In this document: positions 1 to 6,400 of the stretch, piece by piece
Position numbering within the stretch: the first letter of the stretch is position 1
Layout: every line of letters begins with the position of its first letter
From: Candidatus Latescibacterota bacterium
Lineage (GTDB): Bacteria > Latescibacterota > 4484-107 > B68-G9
NCBI GenBank assembly: GCA_012961755.1
Contig: DTYS01000152.1
Span: 1-10,090, forward strand
Direction: 5' to 3'
DNA: 10,090 nt
Translations under genes and position numbers: made by a program
Notes under the pieces: model-generated
Database searches by the model: none
What the model was told of the DNA's origin: nothing
The model's input: the letters and a program-made list of their open reading frames with translations, nothing else

Positions 1-665
1 CCAAGCTCGCGGTTCCACCGTCCTGCATCGTGCTCAGGCCCGAGGGAACGGAGTTCGAGGTGAGGGCTGAGGAGGTGGACGACCTTTACGCCTTCCACTT
101 CGTGCTCTCGTACGACGACCGGACCCTGGAGTTGGCCGGCGTAGAGGACGGGGGATTCTTGGGGGGCCGGGACGAGGCGGCCTTCGTGGCGAGGACCCTC
201 CCCGGGAAGGTGGTCGTGGGCGGAACGAGGCTCGGCAGGGTCGGAGGCGTAAGCGGAAGCGGATGCTTGGCAAGGGTGGAGTTCAGGGCTAAGGTGGGGA
301 AGTTCCCCAAACCGGTCGTATCCCGTGCATTGCTGCTCGGCTCCGACCTATCGCCCTGCGGAGGGAGGGGGCTGACGGGGGAAGTTCCCACCTCTTGGAA
401 GTTGACCGCCTTACCTAACCCCTTCCTCCCTCCCGGATGTATCGCCCTCCACCTCCCCCGGCCCTATATGGTGAGCCTCAGGATATACGACGTGCTGGGC
501 AGGAAGGTGCGCACGTTGACCGAGGGCGAGATGCCATCCGGCTCCCACAGGATAACTTGGGACGGGAGGGACGATATGGGCAGGCAGGTGGCGCAGGGAG
601 TGTACATACTTCTGCTGGATGCTCCCGGACGCAGGATGACCGAGAGGTTAGCGGTCTTAAGGTAG
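1..665 (+). CDS. C-terminal part of a secreted cohesin / FlgD-like (T9SS-style) domain protein
   Basis: The reading frame is open from the left edge (first complete codon at position 3), so this is the 3' end of a longer gene. A GTG at 30 is in frame but sits mid-domain and is not a credible start. The first roughly 110 residues look like a cohesin-type beta-sandwich: alternating strands, a segment reading FVLSYDDRTLELAGVEDGGF, then a GVSGSG turn followed by LARVEFRAK. The last roughly 85 residues match the FlgD Ig-like / type-9-secretion sorting domain: LPNPF, IYDVLGRKVRTL, WDGRDDMGR, GVYILLL and a closing LAVLR. Such tails are known to direct or anchor proteins at the cell surface in T9SS-bearing and related lineages. 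Cell-surface adhesion or assembly is inference; no catalytic domain or signal peptide is visible in this part. The stop lies 2 nt before the glycosyltransferase start. Confidence 0.8.
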   Translation, partial: KLAVPPSCIVLRPEGTEFEVRAEEVDDLYAFHFVLSYDDRTLELAGVEDGGFLGGRDEAAFVARTLPGKVVVGGTRLGRVGGVSGSGCLARVEFRAKVGKFPKPVVSRALLLGSDLSPCGGRGLTGEVPTSWKLTALPNPFLPPGCIALHLPRPYMVSLRIYDVLGRKVRTLTEGEMPSGSHRITWDGRDDMGRQVAQGVYILLLDAPGRRMTERLAVLR

Positions 666-667
666 CC

Positions 668-1390
668 ATGACGAAGAGGTCGGACTGTCTTGTTGTGATC
701 CCGGCCTACAACGAGGTGGAGAACATAGCCCGGGTGATAGATGGGATACGCAGGTGCGCGCCCGAGCTGGACGTGGTCGTGGTGGACGATGGGTCCGCGG
801 ACGGCACATCCTCGGCGGCGGTCAGGGGCGGGGCGAAGGTCATAAGCCTCCCCTTCCATATGGGATACGGCACCGCGGTGCAGACGGGATATAAGTACGC
901 CCTGCGGAGCGGATACGACTACGTGCTCCAGATGGACGGGGACGGCCAACACGAGCCTAAGAACTTGCCGGATTTCCTGAGGGAGCTCAGGGGGGACAGG
1001 GCGGACGTGGTGATAGGATCGAGGTTCCTGGAGCAGGAGGGAAGGAGATACCGCGGCCCCATCCTCAGGCGCATAGGCAGGGTGTTGTTCGCTGTCGTCA
1101 CCTCCTTCCTCATCCGGCAGAGGGTCACCGATCCAACTTCAGGATATATTGGATTGAACCGTAAAGCCTTAAATTACCTATCTAAGGACGTATATCCCGT
1201 AGACTATCCGGACGCCGATGTTATAGTGATGCTCCACAGGGCCGGGTTCAGGATAAAGGAGATACCGGTGACGATGTACGAGGATCGCTCCAAGGGCACG
1301 CTCCATCGAGGGATGCGTCCGCTCTATTACATATTCAAGATGAGCCTCTCGCTTTTCGTGACGGTACTTCGTAAGCCTAAGGAGGGGTGA
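668..1390 (+). CDS. Family 2 glycosyltransferase, DPM1 / dolichol-phosphate-mannose synthase type
   Basis: This 240-residue GT-A enzyme probably transfers a sugar from a nucleotide-sugar donor to a polyprenyl phosphate or envelope glycan. Visible motifs are VVIPAYNEVENI (residues 9-20), the nucleotide-binding DD in VVVDDGSADGT (37-47), the metal-binding DGDGQH (90-95), GSRF (117-120) and DPTSGY (155-160). The ATG at 668 is chosen because the GT2 fold begins right after it and TAAGG lies 5 nt upstream; the frame stays open back to 437 but that stretch only overlaps the preceding gene. There are no C-terminal membrane helices of the GtrB kind, so it is a compact soluble or peripheral enzyme. 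The DUF2304 gene follows after 3 nt, a pairing seen in many genomes. Donor and acceptor cannot be told from sequence. An AT-richer patch at about 1141-1215 interrupts the otherwise GC-rich codon use. Confidence 0.92.
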   Translation: MTKRSDCLVVIPAYNEVENIARVIDGIRRCAPELDVVVVDDGSADGTSSAAVRGGAKVISLPFHMGYGTAVQTGYKYALRSGYDYVLQMDGDGQHEPKNLPDFLRELRGDRADVVIGSRFLEQEGRRYRGPILRRIGRVLFAVVTSFLIRQRVTDPTSGYIGLNRKALNYLSKDVYPVDYPDADVIVMLHRAGFRIKEIPVTMYEDRSKGTLHRGMRPLYYIFKMSLSLFVTVLRKPKEG

Positions 1391-1393
1391 ACC

Positions 1394-1792
1394 ATGCCTT
1401 TAAGACAGAAGATATTCGCCGTGGCAGTGGCCTTGGTCATCTTGGTGGCCATAGTGGAGCTCGTGCGCAGGCGTAAGCTTAGGGAGGAGTATTCCTTCCT
1501 CTGGTTGCTGGTGGGAGCCCTCATGCTCGTGTTAGGGGTATGGTACGGGCTCCTGCAGGCCATAACCAAGTTCATAGGTGCCGGGTTCACGAGCTCTACG
1601 CTCTTCTTCTTCGGCATCATATTCCTGATGCTCATGAACCTCCACTTCTCCATCAAGGTCTCGGACCTTTCGGAGAAGGTAAAGAACCTCGCCCAGGAGG
1701 TCGCCCTGCTGCGGGCCGAGGGGGAGTCCGGCTTGCCTTCGTCCGACGGAGGTGTTATATTTCCTAACGGAAGGGAGGGGAAATGGCCGTAA
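1394..1792 (+). CDS. DUF2304-type small membrane protein, partner of the glycosyltransferase
   Basis: This 132-residue protein has three predicted membrane helices (about 6-24, 34-56 and 66-86), a short charged loop RRRKLREEYS between helices 1 and 2, and a polar heptad-like coiled coil at about 87-110 (KVSDLSEKVKNLAQEVALL). Size, topology and position right behind a GT2 gene match the DUF2304 family, whose members are often found next to polyprenyl-phosphate glycosyltransferases and are proposed to help them at the membrane; the biochemical role is not established. The start is supported by TAAGGAGG at 1378-1385, which lies inside the last codons of the glycosyltransferase. The last 10 nt overlap gatC. 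The C-terminal 20 residues look disordered. Confidence 0.85.
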   Translation: MPLRQKIFAVAVALVILVAIVELVRRRKLREEYSFLWLLVGALMLVLGVWYGLLQAITKFIGAGFTSSTLFFFGIIFLMLMNLHFSIKVSDLSEKVKNLAQEVALLRAEGESGLPSSDGGVIFPNGREGKWP

Positions 1793-2067
1793 CGTTAGAG
1801 GACGTGGAAAAGGTGGCGTACCTCGCCAGGCTCAAGCTCTCAGGGGAGAAGGGAAGGTTTATATCCCAGCTCAACCGCATATTGGACTACATCGCTCAGC
1901 TTGAGGAGCTCGACACCGGGGGAGTCCCTCCCACTTCCCACGTCCTCCCGCTCAAGAACGTCTTCCGCGAGGACGAGGCGAGGCCCTCCGTGCCCAGGGA
2001 AGAGCTCATGGCCAACGCCCCTGCGGAACATATGGGTTACTTTAAGGTCCCGAGGGCGATAGAGTGA
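1783..2067 (+). CDS. gatC: Aspartyl/glutamyl-tRNA(Asn/Gln) amidotransferase subunit C
   Basis: GatC is the small subunit of the GatCAB amidotransferase, which converts Glu-tRNA(Gln) and/or Asp-tRNA(Asn) to the amidated form in the cytosol. It wraps around GatA and stabilises the complex. The 94-residue length is normal for the family. Typical features are the N-terminal helical region with VEKVAYLARLKLS (8-20), the helix ending ILDYIAQLEELDT, the VPPTSHVLPL segment (about 48-57), FREDEARPS, and the closing GYFKVPRAIE. GGAGG at 1774-1778 precedes the ATG; the start overlaps the previous gene by 10 nt and the stop overlaps the kdsB GTG start (gtga). gatA and gatB are not adjacent, so the subunit gene is uncoupled from its partners here. 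Confidence 0.95.
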   Translation: MAVTLEDVEKVAYLARLKLSGEKGRFISQLNRILDYIAQLEELDTGGVPPTSHVLPLKNVFREDEARPSVPREELMANAPAEHMGYFKVPRAIE

Positions 2068-2807
2068 CAGAGGTCGTCGCGGTGATACCGGCGAGGTACT
2101 GGTCGAGTAGGCTTCCGGGAAAGCCCCTCCTGGACATAGGGGGGAAACCCATGATAAGGTGGGTCTGGGAGAGGACGTGTAGGGCAGGGGCAGTAGGAAG
2201 GGTCATAGTCGCCACGGACGACCCCAGGGTGGCGGAGGTGGTGGAGGAGTTCGGAGGTGAGGTGGTCATGACGTCCCCCGAGCATCCCTCGGGCACGGAC
2301 AGGGTAGCCGAGGTGGCGAAGGGGCTTTCTCCCGACCTCGTTGTGAACGTACAGGGGGACGAACCCTTCCTGGACCCCGAGGTCGTGGACCAGGTCGTGG
2401 AAGCGATCCTCAAGCTCGATGTTCCTATGGCGACCGCTGCAGGGAGGATAGACGATCCGGAGCAACTTTGGGACCCATCCGTGGTCAAGGTCGTCCTGGA
2501 CCTCGAAGGCCACGCCCTATACTTCTCCCGTTCGCCCATACCCTTCCTGAGGGACGTGCCAGAGGAGGGATGGCTTGAGAAAGCGAAGTTCTTAAGGCAC
2601 ATAGGAATATATGCCTACAGGAGGGAATTCCTTATGACCCTGTCCGGGCTTCCCCCTACTCCCTTGGAACTTTACGAGAAGCTGGAGCAGTTGAGGGCCC
2701 TGGAGCACGGATACAAGATAGCGGTCGCGGAGACCGAATACCAATCCTTCGGGGTCGACACGCCCGAGGACCTAAGGAGGGCGAGGGAGATCGTATGTGG
2801 CAGGTAG
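2064..2807 (+). CDS. kdsB: 3-deoxy-manno-octulosonate cytidylyltransferase (CMP-Kdo synthetase)
   Basis: This enzyme activates Kdo with CTP to CMP-Kdo, the donor for the inner core of lipopolysaccharide. The 247-residue length is usual for KdsB. Signature segments are VIPARYWSSRLPGKPL (7-22), the acidic TDD (51-53), EHPSGTDR (73-80), NVQGDEPF (95-102), the SRSPIPF region that follows ALYF, and GVDTPEDL near the C-terminus. The CTP-binding RLPGKPL and metal-coordinating QGDEPF segments are intact. Translation is predicted to start at a GTG that overlaps the gatC stop, with GAGGG 7 nt upstream, suggesting translational coupling. The gene implies Kdo-LPS and hence a diderm envelope. Related CMP-sugar or pseudaminic-type cytidylyltransferases are less likely given the motif set. 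Confidence 0.94.
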   Translation: MTEVVAVIPARYWSSRLPGKPLLDIGGKPMIRWVWERTCRAGAVGRVIVATDDPRVAEVVEEFGGEVVMTSPEHPSGTDRVAEVAKGLSPDLVVNVQGDEPFLDPEVVDQVVEAILKLDVPMATAAGRIDDPEQLWDPSVVKVVLDLEGHALYFSRSPIPFLRDVPEEGWLEKAKFLRHIGIYAYRREFLMTLSGLPPTPLELYEKLEQLRALEHGYKIAVAETEYQSFGVDTPEDLRRAREIVCGR

Positions 2808-2834
2808 AAAGGCTGGCCGAGGACCTAAGGAGGG
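2766..2834 (+). repeat. 16-bp direct repeat with SD-like core at the kdsB/dNTPase junction
   Basis: GAGGACCTAAGGAGGG occurs at 2766-2781 and again at 2819-2834, 53 nt apart. The first copy codes for EDLRR at the end of kdsB; the second codes for EDLRR near the start of the next gene, in that gene's own frame. Both contain TAAGGAGG. Only the first lies upstream of a usable start codon, and it is 14 nt away, so the nearer GAGGGA at 2783-2788 is the more likely ribosome binding site. Confidence 0.6.
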
Positions 2835-3943
2835 AGGAGCTCCACCTCTCCCCCTACGCGACCAAAAGCTCTCAGGCCGTAAGGGAACGTCCCGAGGAGG
2901 AGGACCCCCTCCGTCCTCCCTTCTCCAGGGATGCTGACAGGATATTGCACTCGAGGGCATATACGAGGTACATAGACAAGACCCAGGCCTTCTACCTCTT
3001 CGAGAACGACCACATAACCCATAGGGTCCTCCACGTCCAGCTCGTATCCAAGATAGCCAGGCAGATAGGGAGGTGCCTGGGCCTCAACGAGGACCTCATA
3101 GAGGCTATATCCCTCGGCCACGACATAGGCCACGCCCCCTTCGGCCACGAAGGGGAGGGGTACCTCTCGGAACTTTGCCTCGAGCACGACCTCCCCCACT
3201 TCCTCCACAACGTCCACGGCGTGAGGCTCCTCTCCCGGATAGAGGACCACGGGAGGGGGACGAACCTCACCCTCCAGACCCTCGACGGTATACTCTGCCA
3301 CGACGGGGAGGTCCACAGCGTGAAGCTTCAGCCCCAGAAGGACAAGGACTGGAAGAGGTTCTGGGAGGAGGTGAGGGCCAAGGAGGAGGACCCTGAGCTT
3401 CCCCTCACCCCCATGACATTGGAGGGGTGCATAGTGAGGATGGCCGACACTATAAGTTACATAGGAAGGGACGTCGAGGATGCGATAACCATAAGGCTCA
3501 TAAGTAGGGACGAACTTCCGGAGGATGTGACGAGGGTACTGGGCAGGACCAACAGGGAGATAGTGAACACGCTGGTAAGGGACCTGATATTCAACAGCTA
3601 CGGTAGACCTTACGTGAGCTTCAGCCCAGAGGTATCGGAGGCCTTGAGGCTCCTCAAGGAATTCAACTACGAGCGCATATACCAAAACCCGGCCATAAAG
3701 ACAGAATCCGGGAAGATAAGGAACATGTTCAGGGTGCTCTTCTCCAGGTACTCCGAAGACCTCGAGAAGGGGAAGGAGGACTCCGCAATATGGGAGTTCT
3801 ACGGGCCGATGGAGGAGTGCTACAAGCTCACCACCCCTCCTGCGGGGGTCGTGAGGGACTTCATAGCCGGTATGACGGACGACTTCTTCAGGAACCAGTT
3901 CGAATCCACCGTGATGCCGAGGAGCTTCGGCTATGCGCTCTGA
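2795..3943 (+). CDS. dgt: HD-domain deoxynucleoside triphosphate triphosphohydrolase (dGTPase-like)
   Basis: This cytosolic metalloenzyme of the Dgt/SAMHD1 superfamily hydrolyses dNTPs to the deoxynucleoside and triphosphate. At 382 residues it is typical of the short bacterial dGTPase-like group. The family entry motif is FSRDADRILHSRAY (43-56), followed by DKTQAF (61-66). The metal site is complete: H76 in THRVLH, H109-D110 in GHDIGHAPFGHEG, and D218 in RMADTISYIGRD. Substrate preference among dNTPs cannot be read from the sequence. The ATG overlaps the kdsB stop by 13 nt and GAGGGA at 2783-2788 is suitably spaced; the 3' end overlaps the permease gene by 11 nt. The N-terminal SPYATKSSQ segment corresponds to the conserved APYA(x)SADS region of the family, which supports the start. 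The symbol is by family and not proof of dGTP specificity. Confidence 0.9.
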   Translation: MWQVERLAEDLRREELHLSPYATKSSQAVRERPEEEDPLRPPFSRDADRILHSRAYTRYIDKTQAFYLFENDHITHRVLHVQLVSKIARQIGRCLGLNEDLIEAISLGHDIGHAPFGHEGEGYLSELCLEHDLPHFLHNVHGVRLLSRIEDHGRGTNLTLQTLDGILCHDGEVHSVKLQPQKDKDWKRFWEEVRAKEEDPELPLTPMTLEGCIVRMADTISYIGRDVEDAITIRLISRDELPEDVTRVLGRTNREIVNTLVRDLIFNSYGRPYVSFSPEVSEALRLLKEFNYERIYQNPAIKTESGKIRNMFRVLFSRYSEDLEKGKEDSAIWEFYGPMEECYKLTTPPAGVVRDFIAGMTDDFFRNQFESTVMPRSFGYAL

Positions 3944-5603
3944 GTTGGGTCCCGGCACGGTCCTCTTCCTCGTTGTACTCCTGGCCTTCTTCGGGGCCTT
4001 TTTGATGTACCCCTTAGGGTACGTCTTCTCGAACGCCTTCTTCCCGGGTGGTAGGTTCTCGCTCTCCTTCTTCAAGCTGATAGCTGGACGGGCTGAAGTG
4101 CTCCTCAACAGCCTCAGGCTCGGGCTCGTGACCACCGCTGCCACCACCCTCATAGGCCTCCCCTTGGCCTTCCTCATGGCGAGGTACAGCTTCAGGGGCA
4201 AGGGGCTCCTTGGAGGGCTGCTCCTCGTCCCCATGGTCCTTCCCCCCTTCGTCGGGGCCATAGGTATGAGGCAGCTCTTCGCGAGGTTCGGGGCGGTGAA
4301 CCTCGCCCTCCTCAAGCTCGGGCTGATATCCGAGCCGGTGGACTGGTTCGGGAAGGGGGGGTTCCTCGGGGTGGTCGTATTGGAGGTCCTTCACCTCTAC
4401 CCCATCATGTACCTGAACATGGCCGCGGCCTTAGCGAACGTGGACCCGAGCTTGGAGGAGGCCGGCAGGAACTTAGGGGCAGGGCCCATGAGGCTCTTCT
4501 GGACGGTGACCTTCCCCCTCATGGCGCCCGGGTACTTCGCGGGGGCGATAGTGGTCTTCCTCTGGGCGTTCACCGACCTCGGCACCCCCTTAGTGTTCCA
4601 CTATTATCCCCTGGTGCCCGTGCAGATATTCCGGATGGTATCCGAGGTGCACGAGAACCCCATGGGATACGCGTGGGTCGTGGTCGTCCTGGCCGTGACG
4701 GTCCTGGCGTTCTACATATCCAAGAGGTTCTTGAGGGGGGAGTACGGGATGATGGGCAGGGGACATGTCGGCGAAGGTGGGCAGCTTACGGGATGGAAGT
4801 TGGCGGCCGCGTACTCGGGGGTCCTCCTCATAGTGTGCCTTGCTCTCCTGCCCCACCTGAGCGTCGCCTTGACGTCGGTGGCGGAGAGGTGGTTCTTCAC
4901 GATATTCCCGGAGAGGGTCTCCTTCAAGTTCTACGTCGAGGCCTTCTCCCACGAACTTACACTCTCGAGCATCAAAAACAGCCTCTTCTTGAGCTTCCTC
5001 AGCGCATGCTTGGACCTTGCGATAGGAGTGGCGATAGCCTATCTTCTGGTCAGGAGGAGCTTCCCGGGAAGGGACCTGCTCGACGTGTTAGCGATGCTCC
5101 CCTTGGCCCTGCCGGGGATAGTACTGGCCTTCGGCTACGTGGCCGGGTTCTCCGGCACCTTCCTGGACCCGAGGCACGATCCCTTCCCCCTCCTGATAAT
5201 AAGCTACGCTGTCCGAAGGCTGCCTTACATGGTCCGCTCGGCTTACGCGGGCTTTCAGCAGGTCGGTACTTCCCTGGAGGAGGCCTCACTTAACTTGGGA
5301 GCCGGGCCCCTGAGGACCGTGAGGAGGGTGACCCTCCCCCTCGTAGCGGCGAACCTTCTGGCGGGCGGGGTGCTGTGCTTCTCCTTCGCCATGCTCGAGG
5401 TGAGCGACAGCCTCATCCTGGCCATGAAGGAGCAGTTCTACCCGATAACCAAGGCCATATACAGCCTCCTCCAACGGATAGAGGACGGCCCGTACATAGC
5501 CAGCGCCATGGGGGTGTTAGGTATGCTCCTCTTAGCGGGGAGCCTCCTTGGGGCGGGGAAGGTCATGGGCAGGAGGATGGGAGAGCTCTTCAGGGTAAGA
5601 TAA
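3933..5603 (+). CDS. Fused two-domain ABC transporter permease, ThiP / Fe(III) FbpB type
   Basis: This 556-residue inner-membrane protein has two tandem binding-protein-dependent permease domains, as in iron(III), thiamine, putrescine-like and 2-aminoethylphosphonate importers. About six hydrophobic helices lie in each half (first half about 9-262, second half about 289-545). The EAA loops that contact the ATPase are clear in both: EEAGRNLGAGP then FPLMAPG at 175-200, and EEASLNLGAGP then LPLVAANLLAG at 449-478. Substrate cannot be assigned. No ATPase or periplasmic binding-protein gene lies on either side within the window, which is unusual because these components are usually co-operonic. 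The ATG overlaps the dNTPase stop by 11 nt, with GAGGAG at 3919-3924 as ribosome binding site. Its stop codon is followed immediately by the next gene's Shine-Dalgarno. Confidence 0.9.
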   Translation: MRSELGPGTVLFLVVLLAFFGAFLMYPLGYVFSNAFFPGGRFSLSFFKLIAGRAEVLLNSLRLGLVTTAATTLIGLPLAFLMARYSFRGKGLLGGLLLVPMVLPPFVGAIGMRQLFARFGAVNLALLKLGLISEPVDWFGKGGFLGVVVLEVLHLYPIMYLNMAAALANVDPSLEEAGRNLGAGPMRLFWTVTFPLMAPGYFAGAIVVFLWAFTDLGTPLVFHYYPLVPVQIFRMVSEVHENPMGYAWVVVVLAVTVLAFYISKRFLRGEYGMMGRGHVGEGGQLTGWKLAAAYSGVLLIVCLALLPHLSVALTSVAERWFFTIFPERVSFKFYVEAFSHELTLSSIKNSLFLSFLSACLDLAIGVAIAYLLVRRSFPGRDLLDVLAMLPLALPGIVLAFGYVAGFSGTFLDPRHDPFPLLIISYAVRRLPYMVRSAYAGFQQVGTSLEEASLNLGAGPLRTVRRVTLPLVAANLLAGGVLCFSFAMLEVSDSLILAMKEQFYPITKAIYSLLQRIEDGPYIASAMGVLGMLLLAGSLLGAGKVMGRRMGELFRVR

Positions 5604-5610
5604 GGAGGTG
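5602..5610 (+). promoter_or_regulatory. Near-perfect Shine-Dalgarno before the UVR-motif gene
   Basis: AAGGAGGTG begins inside the permease TAA stop codon and lies 5 nt before the ATG at 5616 (7 nt from the GGAGG core). It matches the anti-Shine-Dalgarno end of 16S rRNA almost completely, so this gene is expected to be initiated efficiently and independently of the permease. Confidence 0.8.
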
Positions 5611-5615
5611 GGAGC

Positions 5616-6389
5616 ATGAGGAGCAAGGACATAAGCCCGATCCTGGAGGGCTGGGACTTCCAGCCCGACAGGATATCCGTCCGCAAGATAGTCGGCCTGG
5701 ACGGCAAGCCCAAGATACAGCTGAGGCTCGACATGGGGCTCCTCCAGATGGAGGTCGAGGGAAGGCCCGACGGGAAGAGGCCCTACGGTTACGAGTCCCT
5801 CCTGGAATATTACCTCTCCATGCTCGACGAGCACAGGGAGAGCACGGGCTCCGACGAAGGCTTCGTGCTCACACACGAGGACTGCATGGCCCTCATGAGG
5901 GAGGCCGTGCAGTACTACTACCGGTACCTGAGCCTCTTCCACCTCCAGGACTTCGAGGGCGTGCTGCGGGATACGGAACGCAACCTCAGGGTCTTCGACC
6001 TCGTAAGCCGATACGCGGAGGACGAGAGGGACAAGTGGACCTTCGAACAGTACAGGCCCTACGTCCTCATGATGAGGGCCAGGGCCAAGGGAGCGCTGAA
6101 GCTGGCCGAGGAGGACTACGACGGTGCCCTGGAGGAGGTGGAGGAGGCCATAGGGCAGATAAAGAGCTTCTTCAAAGAACATGGGAGGGAGGAGCTGATG
6201 GAGGAGTCCCAGGAGCTGAAGGTCCTCGAGGAGTGGAAGGAGGAGCTTAAGAGTAAACGGCCGAAAGGGGCCAGGGAATGGCTCGAAGAGCAGCTCAGGC
6301 TCGCCGTGGAGAGGGAGGAGTACGAGAAGGCGGCAAGGCTCAGGGATCAACTGAGGGCCCTGGACAGGCAGCGGAGGCGGACGAGCTGA
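5616..6389 (+). CDS. Helical, TPR-like protein with C-terminal UVR motif; function unknown
   Basis: I do not recognise the full protein. It has 257 residues, no signal peptide and no membrane helix, so it is probably cytosolic. The first about 70 residues form a mixed beta region (RKIVGLDGKPKIQLRLDMGL, then EGRPDG and YGYESLLEYYLSML). Residues about 95-190 are helical and TPR-like, with repeated YYRYLSLFHLQDFEGVLRDT and KLAEEDYDGALEEVEEAIG units. Residues 222-250 form a UVR motif (EEQLRLAVEREEYEKAARLR), the helical-hairpin interaction module of UvrB, UvrC, McsA and Clp proteins. No nuclease or helicase domain is present, so a role as adaptor or protein-protein interaction factor is inference. 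It has a strong ribosome binding site, lies 12 nt behind the permease, and ends the + strand cluster, converging on galT. Confidence 0.82.
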   Translation: MRSKDISPILEGWDFQPDRISVRKIVGLDGKPKIQLRLDMGLLQMEVEGRPDGKRPYGYESLLEYYLSMLDEHRESTGSDEGFVLTHEDCMALMREAVQYYYRYLSLFHLQDFEGVLRDTERNLRVFDLVSRYAEDERDKWTFEQYRPYVLMMRARAKGALKLAEEDYDGALEEVEEAIGQIKSFFKEHGREELMEESQELKVLEEWKEELKSKRPKGAREWLEEQLRLAVEREEYEKAARLRDQLRALDRQRRRTS

Positions 6390-6400
6390 CGTGCTCCCCG

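Noticed and set aside
437..667. Upstream in-frame extension of the glycosyltransferase
   Set aside because: It overlaps the FlgD-like domain coding sequence, gives a Gly/Arg-rich segment without homology, and the ATG at 668 has a good Shine-Dalgarno.
1154..1184. Possible internal promoter (TTGAAC and TATCTA) in the glycosyltransferase
   Set aside because: The spacing is 19 nt, the hexamers are weak and no gene start lies suitably downstream.
2825..4315. Long open frame of 496 codons on the - strand opposite the dNTPase and permease genes
   Set aside because: It is antisense to two well-recognised genes, its translation is low-complexity and rich in Pro, Glu, Val and Tyr, and it matches no family; it follows from the GC-rich codon bias.
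5375..6250. Open frame of 291 codons on the + strand across the permease/UVR junction
   Set aside because: Its product is Gly/Arg/Gln-rich with no domain, and it runs out of frame through two better-supported genes.
6383..6396. GAGC/GCTC inverted repeat as a terminator between the convergent genes
   Set aside because: The stem is only 4 bp with a 6-nt loop and no T-tract follows on either strand.
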